From Acidobacteriota bacterium (GTDB taxonomy: Bacteria; Acidobacteriota; Terriglobia; Terriglobales; Acidobacteriaceae): a DNA stretch of 23,772 bases. The notes beneath the pieces were generated by a model. The model did no database searches. It was not told the DNA's origin and saw only the letters and a program-made list of their open reading frames with translations. The first letter of the stretch is position 1; each line of letters begins with the position of its first letter. A program made the position numbers and the translations under genes. The stretch is from NCBI GenBank assembly GCA_021793595.1, contig JAJYSL010000048.1, positions 1 through 23,772 on the forward strand, read 5' to 3'. This document shows, piece by piece, positions 6,625 through 13,738 of the stretch.

Positions 6625-8064
6625 TCAAAGTGACGAGATTGTGGAAGCGATCAGGGTCCATTGACCGCCATTGTTGAACAGCAGTCCATGCACGCGAAGT
6701 GTTGCACCCGCAGGGATGGCCGTATTGTCTTGCACGTTTGTCGTGGTTTGCTGGTATACCAGGATCGTCTTGGCTCTAGTGAGTGTGGTGAAGGCGCACC
6801 CAGGCAGCAAGGTAAGCACAAAGCTTCCCGAGCTTGCCGGAGTAATGTCTTTGTCGGTAGTTCCACGGAAGCCCTGTTCCTGCAGGCGAACGTTCGAGGC
6901 AGTAATCGTGCCCGCAGTAGTTCCGGATACTCCACTCACGGTAATGCCGCTGCTCGCACTGGTTGGAAGGACACTCTGGCCGGCGTAGATATTGCTGGCG
7001 TTGAACACCGGCGTGAAAGGCAGACCGGTCAACGTAACTCTGTCGCTATCGATTTCATATTCGGTATCGGGCGTCAGGTTGACGGTCAGGGTCTGAGAAA
7101 GGTAGGACGTCATCATGCTCGCGCCCGCTCCATTCTGCATCACAATGCTCAATTGCGTTGCAGGTTGTCCGACCACATTTGTGATGATCCCGCCGCCCAT
7201 GATGCCGCCGGCATTCATTTTGGCTCTGACCCGTGTAGCCAGCAGTGTCCCATCAGGTTGCAGGACTGCGGTGACCAGAACACCCATTCCAGTTCGGACC
7301 ATGTTCATAGCTGTAACCTTGCCCTGAAACTGGGTTTGTGCATTGACCATGAAGCTAAATGCGTTGGTCGCCTGCAGAGGAGTTATGGCGAATGAATTGG
7401 ATGAGACGTTGCTGACAACTCCCATCATCTGTTGCATCCCACCATTGCGAGCGCCGTTGCCATTTCCTGCACCCTGCGCTCCGACAGCGGCATGGAATTG
7501 TGGACTTAGTTGGAAATTGCCGGTGTTGTCCATGGTGACGGAGTTTTCAAGATCCAGATCGAAGTTGAAGGCGAGCGGGGTTGTTCCGACTGTTACCCCC
7601 GAAGAGAACGGGATGGCGGCGGTGATTGGCCCCTGGATCGTCTTTTGCAAAGGCGTTTTTGAGGTTGAGTTTGGATCAAGGTAGGTGATTTTGCAGGAGG
7701 CGATGGTGATGGTAGCGCCGGTATAGTTGCCTTGCGGCACGGCAATCATCGCTAACGGATCCATTGTGCCTAATCGATGGATCATCTCCACCGGCGTAGA
7801 AGCGCTGATCACAGGGACTGAACCGCTATTGGTCATAAGGTTCAGGGATGAGATATTCATGGAAAAGGCAAGCATCCAGTCTGCCGGCCCGTCCCCCAGA
7901 TTCACCTGAACCGTTGTCGAGCTGGGAGTTGGCGTTGGCGGAGTTGTGCTGCTGCCGCCGCCGCAGGCGGTGAGAACTGCTAATAGAGAGCTTACAAGAA
8001 AGATTGCTATTGCCTGCAATGGATGCCTATTCCACAGACGGCTGCTTGAGAATGCGTGCTTCAT
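6625..8064 (-). CDS. Outer-surface/periplasmic lipoprotein, DUF4382 plus DUF5666-like repeats
   Basis: This 479-residue protein has a lipoprotein signal: basic N-terminus, hydrophobic stretch, lipobox LTAC followed by GGGSS and a Pro/Thr/Ser linker. Residues about 50-195 fit a DUF4382-type beta domain (VNLGDGPADWMLAFSMNISSL, then FNFDLDLENSV). From about 210 onward are DUF5666-like units (GVVSNVSSNSFAI, TQFQGKVTAMNMVRTGMGVLVTAVL, LLATRVRAK). A Gly/Asn/Met-rich loop separates the two parts. The ATG at 8062-8064 is preceded by AAGGAGCACAACT. Such lipoproteins are abundant in Acidobacteriota, and their function is not established. It lies 92 bp downstream of the Crp/Fnr gene on the same strand and ends at a strong hairpin. 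Confidence 0.85.
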   Translation of the reverse strand: MKHAFSSSRLWNRHPLQAIAIFLVSSLLAVLTACGGGSSTTPPTPTPSSTTVQVNLGDGPADWMLAFSMNISSLNLMTNSGSVPVISASTPVEMIHRLGTMDPLAMIAVPQGNYTGATITIASCKITYLDPNSTSKTPLQKTIQGPITAAIPFSSGVTVGTTPLAFNFDLDLENSVTMDNTGNFQLSPQFHAAVGAQGAGNGNGARNGGMQQMMGVVSNVSSNSFAITPLQATNAFSFMVNAQTQFQGKVTAMNMVRTGMGVLVTAVLQPDGTLLATRVRAKMNAGGIMGGGIITNVVGQPATQLSIVMQNGAGASMMTSYLSQTLTVNLTPDTEYEIDSDRVTLTGLPFTPVFNASNIYAGQSVLPTSASSGITVSGVSGTTAGTITASNVRLQEQGFRGTTDKDITPASSGSFVLTLLPGCAFTTLTRAKTILVYQQTTTNVQDNTAIPAGATLRVHGLLFNNGGQWTLIASTISSL

Positions 8065-8156
8065 AGTTGTGCTCCTTCATGTTTCCCGATGGATCGTTGT
8101 ACAGGTCGCGTCGACTGCATGGCCTAAAAAGCTGGCCATATGGATAAGGTTGGACT

Positions 8157-8945
8157 TCAACCTGCTAGCCGCTCCAACGTCGCCTTGTTATGAATGACCA
8201 GAGTTGCGCCTGAAAATTCGGCGATACCTTGTTTCTTCAGTTGACTCAGCGTTCGGCTCACCGTCTCGCGTCTCACGCCAATCAATTGGCCAATCTCATC
8301 GTGAGTGAATCCAATGTTGACGCGATAGCTGCCGTCTATGAACTTCGATCCTTTCGCCCATTGCAAAAAGACGCGCGCCAGCCTTTCGTGGATTGACTGA
8401 GACAGTCCAATCGTGCGGATAACATCGTGGGCCGCTCGGCAATCGCTGATGAGTTGCTGGTTAGTTAGTTGGCGGGCATCGCCATGTTCGCTGAGAAAGT
8501 TAAGAAAGTCCTGACGAAGGATGAAGGCGACCTCGGACGGTGTAGTAGTTTCAAGTGTCACGCCATAAGTCGCTCCGGTCAGGCATTCTTGCAGGCCCAG
8601 AAGCTCTCCGGGGCCCGACACACCCACAATCAGGGTTCTACCCTCCGCGTTGCTCATCGCCAGTTTCACTTCGCCTTGCCAGAGAATGAAGATCCCTTGG
8701 CATGGCTGGCCCTCCGCAAAGATGGTTGTTCCGGTCGGGTATGACAGCAAGTGCTTCAGCCGATCCAGGTGCTCGAGGGTATTGCGGGAGAGCGCCGACC
8801 AGCCACTATGGCCGGGAAATGCGACGGGGTAGTTACGTACAGGCGGTGTTCCATGGGGGGTGTGTCTGATTTCCATGGGACTATACCTGGACATCATGGG
8901 GAATATTTCCGGCGTGCTTCTTACAACGGAAGGTGAGCTTGACAT
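8157..8945 (-). CDS. Crp/Fnr family transcription regulator
   Basis: This 262-residue regulator has a cyclic-nucleotide-type sensor beta-roll at about 45-155 and a long dimer helix. A winged helix-turn-helix follows (about 175-258), containing THDEIGQLIGVRRETVSRTLSQLK. The recognition helix has R-E-T-V-x-R, the spacing E. coli CRP uses to read TGTGA, rather than the FNR pattern VETxSR. There is no N-terminal cysteine cluster, so it is not an Fe-S FNR; I cannot tell whether it binds cAMP, haem or another ligand. The start at 8943-8945 has AAAGGA eight nt upstream, but in-frame ATGs 17, 18 and 24 codons later are possible. Candidate targets in this window are the GTGA-N6-TCAC sites at 3113 and 3257. 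Confidence 0.92.
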   Translation of the reverse strand: MSSSPSVVRSTPEIFPMMSRYSPMEIRHTPHGTPPVRNYPVAFPGHSGWSALSRNTLEHLDRLKHLLSYPTGTTIFAEGQPCQGIFILWQGEVKLAMSNAEGRTLIVGVSGPGELLGLQECLTGATYGVTLETTTPSEVAFILRQDFLNFLSEHGDARQLTNQQLISDCRAAHDVIRTIGLSQSIHERLARVFLQWAKGSKFIDGSYRVNIGFTHDEIGQLIGVRRETVSRTLSQLKKQGIAEFSGATLVIHNKATLERLAG

Positions 8946-9451
8946 TCAGTACGTCCTTTCTTTTTTTAGGGCAGCAGGGCAGGTGCAGCAGATATCGTTG
9001 ATTTACTGTCAGGAAGCCTCGCGGCGAAAGGACAACACCGTCACGCGACCATCTGCTCAAATGACATTGGTAACGTTGCAATTCTGCAGCCAGAGTGGGC
9101 GTGAACGGTTTCTATATAGTTTGCGACAGAAGATCTGAATTTCAGAGGAGAATTTGTCCAAAACTTAAGATGATTAGTCCAAAGTCTTGGACATTCTTCT
9201 TCCTTTTAATCAGTCCGCGGATGCTAAGTCATCCATGTGTCTGGAATCGCGAGATCACAGCCGAGGCAATGCGGCTTCCTTCAGGGAAGAAAGTTGGACT
9301 TCCTAATGATGGAAGCGCCGAGGCGCGGCCAACCATCCTGCAGAAATGGCAAATTGACCGTTACCTAGATCACGGGTCTGCGAAGCCCGCCACAAGCAGC
9401 GACGGTTGCTGCATTGACTGCTACATCAACGACCGGCAGTGTTCTCTCGAT
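8946..9451. other. Long intergenic region, no convincing gene
   Basis: This 506-bp region lies upstream of the Crp/Fnr gene (-) and downstream of the zinc-ribbon gene (-). A plus-strand frame at 9095-9490 has no ribosome binding site and no recognisable protein signature. One perfect short palindrome (9177-9192) is present. The TATATA at 9112-9117 or so could be a distant -10 for the regulator, but no matching -35 was found. Confidence 0.5.
9177..9192. promoter_or_regulatory. Short perfect palindrome, possible operator
   Basis: GTCCAA-AGTC-TTGGAC is a 6-4-6 inverted repeat. A further GTCCAA half occurs at about 9156-9161. It lies in non-coding DNA about 230 bp upstream of the Crp/Fnr start. 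No family-specific consensus was recognised. Confidence 0.25.
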
Positions 9452-9787
9452 CTATGCAGATTTCACTGGGTGCGATTGCAAACTGGCTGAAGCAGCGCGA
9501 CCAGCGGACAGTTTCACCTGCTGCAATTGCGCACTGTCCATGCTCGCCTGCTTTCTCCTGGCGCGAAGGCGGAGACGAACGCCCGCTGGAGTCCACTGTG
9601 TTGCCGTGAAGACCCCCGCGCAATCGGCGCAGAGCCAGAAGAACTTCTGCGGCAACGAGCGCATGGGGAATCCGCTATTTTCACTTTCGAACAAGGAATC
9701 AGCCAACGTCTCCAGTTCGAGCAGATACAGCGAACCATCCCGCAGGTAAGATGTTTCCCTGTCACAGGCAGGGTTGATGCATCGCAT
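9452..9787 (-). CDS. Small zinc-ribbon protein, unknown function
   Basis: This 111-residue protein has paired cysteines: C3 and C8 (RCINPACD, CX4C) and C53 and C56 (WLCADC, CX2C), the arrangement of a small zinc ribbon. The middle (SYLRDGSLYLLELE, then GFPMRSLPQKFFWLC) matches a short family I have seen in Acidobacteriota with no assigned role. The C-terminal third is basic and low in complexity. The ATG at 9785-9787 has GGGAG seven nt upstream. It stands alone on the minus strand, with more than 280 bp of non-coding DNA on the 5' side and 506 bp on the 3' side. It may be a nucleic-acid-binding or adaptor protein, but that is only inference from the fold. Confidence 0.7.
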   Translation of the reverse strand: MRCINPACDRETSYLRDGSLYLLELETLADSLFESENSGFPMRSLPQKFFWLCADCAGVFTATQWTPAGVRLRLRARRKQASMDSAQLQQVKLSAGRAASASLQSHPVKSA

Positions 9788-10074
9788 ATGTGGCTCCCGT
9801 TCGATTGGCAGAAACTCTCTTAACTTATAGCGTGTGCATCCCTATTGCCATATTCCTGCCGCGCATCTTCTTCAATTTGCCGCGGAGCTAAGCTGGAGAT
9901 TCGATTAGAAGTCCAAGGATTGCTACATCAATGTCCAAACTATTTGACAACCTTGTGAATCCGGGGAGGATTGTGTTGATATTCCAGCGTTTAAAGAACA
10001 TTTCAGAATGGCGGTCGGCGTGCTGTTGTGAACTGCATCAGTGCGTGATCAGCGCACTACGAAAGGTGAACCTT
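9788..10074. other. Intergenic region upstream of exported helical protein
   Basis: This 287-bp region has no gene of its own. A TTGACA at about 9946-9951 lacks a good -10. The near-palindrome GTGCGTGATCAGCGCAC (10041-10057) lies just before the ribosome binding site of the next gene, and an imperfect CRP-like site GTGA-N6-TCAG is at 10028-10041. Neither is strong enough to name. Confidence 0.4.
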
Positions 10075-10638
10075 ATGAATACTAGATCGATACTTCGAAT
10101 CTCGGTCGGCCTGGCTGTTGTCGCGCTATTCCTGATGATCAAAGGGCCGGTTGCTGTCGCGCAAAATGCGGATTCTGCAGAAATTTCGAGCCTGCTGTCG
10201 GAGGCGCAACATCACGCGGCGCTCCTGGACGACGATGCCGATCAACTGGTGAGCTACACGCGCTCGAAGCTCAATTGGAAGTCTCACGCGCAACAGCTTG
10301 AATCCATGAAGACGCATGTCAACAACCTTGGCAAAATTATCGGGCAGTTAAATGATCTGCGCTCGGAAGGCTCTCCGTGGCAGCAACAGGCGATCGATCA
10401 GATCCATCCCCTATTGCAGGACATGGCCGACCACCTTACCTCGACCATTAACCACTTAAACGACAATCAACAGCGAATTCACATGCCCGCATATGAAGAC
10501 TATGCGCGTGGCAATTATGAACTGGCGAGCCAAACCCACCAACTTATCAAAGACTATGTCAATTACGACAAGGCGAAGGCGAAGTCCCAGTCTCTCGAAC
10601 AAAAACTGGAAGTGCCCGTGCAGAATGAGGGCAATTAG
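10075..10638 (+). CDS. Exported all-helical protein, unknown function
   Basis: This 187-residue protein starts at ATG 10075, preceded by AAAGGTGAACCTT; the same frame is open upstream to 9931 but without a ribosome binding site. Residues 1-29 form a Sec signal peptide ending AVAQ. The mature part is predicted helical, with regular heptad-like leucines: EISSLLSEAQHHAALLDDDADQL, HVNNLGKIIGQLNDL, then MADHLTSTINHLNDNQQ. It has no cysteines and no metal motif beyond scattered histidines. It is probably a periplasmic helical bundle. A perfect 9-bp hairpin begins 17 nt after the stop codon. The next gene is a Usp 121 bp away, so it is probably transcribed separately. Confidence 0.75.
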   Translation: MNTRSILRISVGLAVVALFLMIKGPVAVAQNADSAEISSLLSEAQHHAALLDDDADQLVSYTRSKLNWKSHAQQLESMKTHVNNLGKIIGQLNDLRSEGSPWQQQAIDQIHPLLQDMADHLTSTINHLNDNQQRIHMPAYEDYARGNYELASQTHQLIKDYVNYDKAKAKSQSLEQKLEVPVQNEGN

Positions 10639-10655
10639 TACGTCATGGCCTTCGT

Positions 10656-10686
10656 AGCTGCGCCGCTGACAGAAGGTGGCGCAGCT
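10656..10686 (+). terminator. Hairpin after exported helical protein
   Basis: AGCTGCGCC (10656-10664) and GGCGCAGCT (10678-10686) form a perfect 9-bp GC-rich stem with a 13-nt loop, 17 nt after the stop codon. No U-run follows. Confidence 0.5.
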
Positions 10687-10695
10687 CATGCTTGT

Positions 10696-10741
10696 GTGAG
10701 AAGCCCTCAAGATCCTGTGGAGGGTCGCATGTGCTTCTCAC
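10696..10741 (+). promoter_or_regulatory. Leader hairpin just upstream of usp ribosome binding site
   Basis: GTGAGAAGC (10696-10704) pairs with GCTTCTCAC (10733-10741), with an inner CCCTC/GAGGG pair (10704-10708 and 10720-10724). It ends a few nt before TTGGAGGAG of the Usp gene. It could be a 5'-leader control element or a second terminator arm. Confidence 0.4.
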
Positions 10742-10759
10742 CGGAATTGGAGGAGCCCC

Positions 10760-11704
10760 ATGTCCGATGAAAGCTTGAAGTTTAAAACGATCGTTGTTTG
10801 TATAGATTTCACGGCTGCCTCCAATCTGGCCCTGTTATATGCGAGGCGCTTTGCGGCCCACTATGGCGCCAAACTTTTGCTGGTACATATTATTGATCCA
10901 GCAAGGATTTCTCCTGAGGAGATGGATGCTCGTCCGGCCCTGCATGACATCATCGACTCAGCAAAAAACGATATGCAGAAGCTCTGGACGGAGTTGGCGG
11001 AGAATGGCATTGTAGGGAGCTGGATTGTACGGCATGGCAATGTTCGGGACATGATCCTGGATGCAGTACAAGAAAATCATGCCGACCTTATAGTGTTAGG
11101 AAGCAAGGGGATGGCGCTTACCGGAGGGTCGCGCTTCGGCACCGTAGCGGAGCAATTGGTCCGGGCAGCTCCATGTCCGGTATTGACAGTAGTGCCGGAA
11201 TCGCGCTGGCAGGAGCTGGAGAACGATCATCGCCGGCTGCTGCTTGTCCCGACGAATTTTTCCGCAGCGTCGCAGGCGGCGTTTCTGTATGCGTTGGAGT
11301 TTGCCAAGTCCACTGGTGCTTCCCTGTTGCTGGTACATGCTGTTGAATACGATTTTGCGGTGGAACCGATTGCCGGGCAACTTGAAGATCTGCGCGCAGA
11401 GGATATGCGTATGCTGCTGACTTCCGCTCGTGCAGCCAATGTAGAAGCCGAGTCGATTATTCGGGTCGGCGATGCGAGCAAGATTATTCTCGACTTAGCC
11501 CGCGAGCGAAAGGCCGACTACATCGTCATGGGCGTCCGTGGAGGGGACCAGGTGGATGGAACTCGTCTCCACGGCAGGGTGCAGGGTTTGATGCATCGAT
11601 CGCCTTGCCCGATATTCTCGATTTACTTGAGGAAATCGGCCAAAACCTCCTCCCGGAAACCCGAGACGATGGAAGCTCAATCCATATCCCAACCTTCCGG
11701 TTGA
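10760..11704 (+). CDS. Universal stress protein, tandem UspA domains
   Basis: This 314-residue protein starts at ATG 10760 behind GGAGGAGCCCC. The first Usp domain (about 8-147) has a perfect G-x2-G-x9-G-T motif, GSKGMALTGGSRFGT, so ATP binding is likely. The second domain (about 157-293) has GVRGGDQVDGTRLHGR, lacking the Ser/Thr after the last glycine, and is probably a structural rather than nucleotide-binding half. A short Lys/Ser-rich tail follows. This conserved/degenerate pairing differs from the first Usp of the window, whose second domain keeps a variant motif. It is monocistronic by spacing, and a hairpin precedes its ribosome binding site. The stress role is inferred from family. 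Confidence 0.92.
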   Translation: MSDESLKFKTIVVCIDFTAASNLALLYARRFAAHYGAKLLLVHIIDPARISPEEMDARPALHDIIDSAKNDMQKLWTELAENGIVGSWIVRHGNVRDMILDAVQENHADLIVLGSKGMALTGGSRFGTVAEQLVRAAPCPVLTVVPESRWQELENDHRRLLLVPTNFSAASQAAFLYALEFAKSTGASLLLVHAVEYDFAVEPIAGQLEDLRAEDMRMLLTSARAANVEAESIIRVGDASKIILDLARERKADYIVMGVRGGDQVDGTRLHGRVQGLMHRSPCPIFSIYLRKSAKTSSRKPETMEAQSISQPSG

Positions 11705-11852
11705 CGCGTTTTCATTCCTCAAGTTACCGCGGATGGACGCAGTGGGCGTCGCATTGCCGTGAGTGCCGCCTGACGCGTGTCCAGCCGCAGCTTGGGTTGG
11801 ACGGTTCAGGTGCCATGGATGAACGAATCGTGTCGAGTTACAGGTGTTGTTC

Positions 11853-12737
11853 ATGGGGAATCGGGCTCGAACGGGGATTGTAGCTTTTGTCATTCTTATT
11901 GCGGTTCTGCTGGTCTCCTGGAATAGGAAATCTGTGGTCGAAGCGCAGGACTCGTCTTCACAACCTGGAGCGATCGTTCGTCGATCCGCTCAAAACCTGC
12001 TGAAGCAGATCCGCTCTCCCACGCCCATCCGTTTTCAGGAAAGATTGGAAGCCCCCTGGGGATCGGAAGTTCGGGACGTCATCTTCACGAAAGAGGGCAG
12101 GGTAGACCGCCTTATTGCCGCTGGCGATCATCCGCTGACGGCAGCGCAACAGAAAAAAGAAGTCGATAGGTTGAAGACGCTTCTGCAACGATCGGCGTCG
12201 CAGACCGTCACGCCGACACAGGATGCGGAGACGCAGCGGCGTGTGAAGCTGGTGGCGGCGATACCCACGGCGTTCTCATTCCAGATATCGGGCACGCAGG
12301 AATCCGGCACCCTGGAATTGAAGTTCTTACCCGCGGAGCATTTCAATCCTCAGAATCGCGAGACTCGGGTCTACAAAGGTATGCGCGGCGTCATCCAAGT
12401 TGACCCACGCCATGATCAACTTCTTCGTGTGGACGGAGAGATATTCCGGAACGTTTCCTTTGGATGGGGAATTCTGGGAATGCTCCACAAAGGCGGCCAT
12501 TTCCGCATTGAGCAACGTCAAGTGCTCCCAAACATCTGGGAAATTACTGAGATGGACTTTGATTTTACCTACACAGTGTTTTTCTTTTCCCAGTCTCATT
12601 ACGTTCGCAAAACAAGCAACACCGCCTATGCGCGGATCGATCCAGGCACCGGGCGGGCAGAAGCAATCCAGATGCTTCTGTCAGAACCCGCGACCGCAAA
12701 GGCACCCTCCACCGAAAGCAGTTCAACAGTTCATTGA
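11853..12737 (+). CDS. Exported protein of unknown function, possibly LolA/LolB-like fold
   Basis: This protein has 294 residues from ATG 11853; a GTG at 11844 in the same frame is possible, but AGG sits 8 nt before the ATG. The N-terminal hydrophobic segment (about 7-24, GIVAFVILIAVLLVSW) is a signal peptide or anchor. Residues 35-115 are helical and charged (RFQERLEAPWGSEVRDVIF). From about 130 a beta-rich domain follows (FSFQISGTQESGTLELKFL, VYKGMRGVIQVDP, LLRVDGEIFRNVSFGWGILG, then HFRIEQRQVLPNIWEITEMDF). The strand pattern, in which a sugar- or lipid-type half-barrel is re-expressed as G-x-I-x-V-D repeats, recalls lipoprotein-carrier folds, but the similarity is weak. No catalytic motif is visible. 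It ends 58 bp before the minus-strand receiver gene, with a shared hairpin. Confidence 0.75.
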   Translation: MGNRARTGIVAFVILIAVLLVSWNRKSVVEAQDSSSQPGAIVRRSAQNLLKQIRSPTPIRFQERLEAPWGSEVRDVIFTKEGRVDRLIAAGDHPLTAAQQKKEVDRLKTLLQRSASQTVTPTQDAETQRRVKLVAAIPTAFSFQISGTQESGTLELKFLPAEHFNPQNRETRVYKGMRGVIQVDPRHDQLLRVDGEIFRNVSFGWGILGMLHKGGHFRIEQRQVLPNIWEITEMDFDFTYTVFFFSQSHYVRKTSNTAYARIDPGTGRAEAIQMLLSEPATAKAPSTESSSTVH

Positions 12738-12787
12738 GCGCATTCGAACGTCCGCGCAAACAATTGCCGCTGCGGGATGAGAAGAGT

Positions 12788-12806
12788 CCCGGGCATCAGG
12801 CCCGGG
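12788..12806. terminator. Bidirectional GC hairpin between convergent genes
   Basis: CCCGGGC-ATCAG-GCCCGGG is a perfect 7-bp GC stem lying 50 nt after the plus-strand stop and overlapping the stop codon of the minus-strand receiver gene. No U-run follows on either side. Confidence 0.5.
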
Positions 12807-13239
12807 CGTGCGGTACCGCCATCACATTCAGGATCTGGGTCAAAGCATGGAAATTGGTTCCCTTGCCATAGAACGCGTCGGCGAAAACGCCCGCCGGCAT
12901 GTCGTTGCCGGAATACGCGCCGCTCATGGCGATGGTTTTTATTCCCGGGAACCTTTGACGGACAACCGCGAGCAATTCAAAACCAGACATCCCCGGCATA
13001 TTGAGGTCGGAGAGCAGGACGTCCGGCATGTCCTGTCGGATCGCAGAGAGCGCGGACAAACCGCCCGCACAGGATTGCACGCAATATCCGGCGCGAGTCA
13101 GGACTTCTGCCAGCAAGGTTCGAATGGATGGCTCGTCATCCACGATCAGGAGTCTCAGTTTTGTATTGCTCTTCAGAGCAGGAATTTTGCTCAACATGAG
13201 TCTTCTCTCGGGGCAGCTTTGTTCCACGCTGTTGTTCAT
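12796..13239 (-). CDS. Stand-alone receiver-domain response regulator
   Basis: This 147-residue protein has a 27-residue N-terminal extension followed by one CheY-like receiver domain. The acidic pair is in LLIVDDEPSIR, the phospho-acceptor is D78 in LLSDLNMPGMSG, the Ser switch is in IAMSG, and the conserved Lys is K126 in YGKG (an unusual G where many have KP). There is no output domain, so it probably passes phosphate or acts by protein contact. The ATG at 13237-13239 has GAGGAG upstream; an internal ATG 14 codons later is possible. It lies 58 bp downstream of the small Usp on the same strand, so co-transcription is likely. No histidine kinase is adjacent; the only one in the window is at 15347-16750. 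Confidence 0.92.
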   Translation of the reverse strand: MNNSVEQSCPERRLMLSKIPALKSNTKLRLLIVDDEPSIRTLLAEVLTRAGYCVQSCAGGLSALSAIRQDMPDVLLSDLNMPGMSGFELLAVVRQRFPGIKTIAMSGAYSGNDMPAGVFADAFYGKGTNFHALTQILNVMAVPHARA

Positions 13240-13297
13240 TGGCGATCTCCTCGATCCTCAAGCCTTTCGATGGCCGATGTTGTATGTGATCCAACCT

Positions 13298-13738
13298 CTA
13301 CGCGGTCCGCGCGGAAATGATCAGGACTGGGCATGGAACTCTTCGTCGAATTCGAACCAGCCTCTCCTGCAGAATCGTGGGAGAGGAACTGTCGTTGCCG
13401 AATACAACCATGCTGGCCTTGGTATCGCAGGCCCTCTTTGCAATGGCATCTTCAAGAGTCCCAAACAAGAGCAGCGGCACAATATTCCGTCGCAGATTGT
13501 TCAACCTGCGGGCAAGTGTCTCCAGTCGGTACAAGATACTCATATGTGCATCCGGGTTGGATTGCTCCTGCATCACATCCACCACATGAATCAACTCGAT
13601 GGCGGCGCGGTTTCTATCCGCCATGTCGCAAGCAGACGCCAGCGTTTCATCCGAATCGCTCGTCAGGTCAGTCACGTAAAGAATGGTTCCTGCATTCGAT
13701 TGCTGCTTGGCCGGTGTAACGCCGGGGTAACGCTGCAT
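13298..13738 (-). CDS. Single-domain universal-stress-like protein, nucleotide motif lost
   Basis: This 146-residue protein has the Usp fold pattern: GTILYVTDLTSDSDETLASAC at the first strand and helix, IELIHVVDV, then VVFGNDSSSPTILQERLVRIRRRVPCPVLIIS. The ending VPCPVLII is typical of Usp. Where ATP-binding members have G-x2-G-x9-G-S/T, this protein has GNDSSSPTILQER, with neither second nor third glycine, so it should not bind ATP in the standard way. The ATG at 13736-13738 is preceded by TAGGAGTGATCT. It is the first gene of a minus-strand pair with the lone receiver protein, an association that suggests a signalling rather than storage role, which is inference. Confidence 0.82.
   Translation of the reverse strand: MQRYPGVTPAKQQSNAGTILYVTDLTSDSDETLASACDMADRNRAAIELIHVVDVMQEQSNPDAHMSILYRLETLARRLNNLRRNIVPLLLFGTLEDAIAKRACDTKASMVVFGNDSSSPTILQERLVRIRRRVPCPVLIISARTA

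Noticed and set aside
6661..7395. 244-residue plus-strand frame
   Set aside because: Antisense to the lipoprotein gene, which has a lipobox and a good ribosome binding site.
9095..9490. 131-residue plus-strand frame in the long intergenic region
   Set aside because: No ribosome binding site, no recognisable fold or family, and it overlaps the 3' end of the zinc-ribbon gene.
10028..10041. GTGA-N6-TCAG, a possible third CRP-type site
   Set aside because: One half-site mismatch. On the plus strand the 22-nt rule would put the start inside the gene; on the minus strand TGAAAT fits at 22 nt but would give a leader of about 200 nt to the zinc-ribbon gene. Too weak to call.
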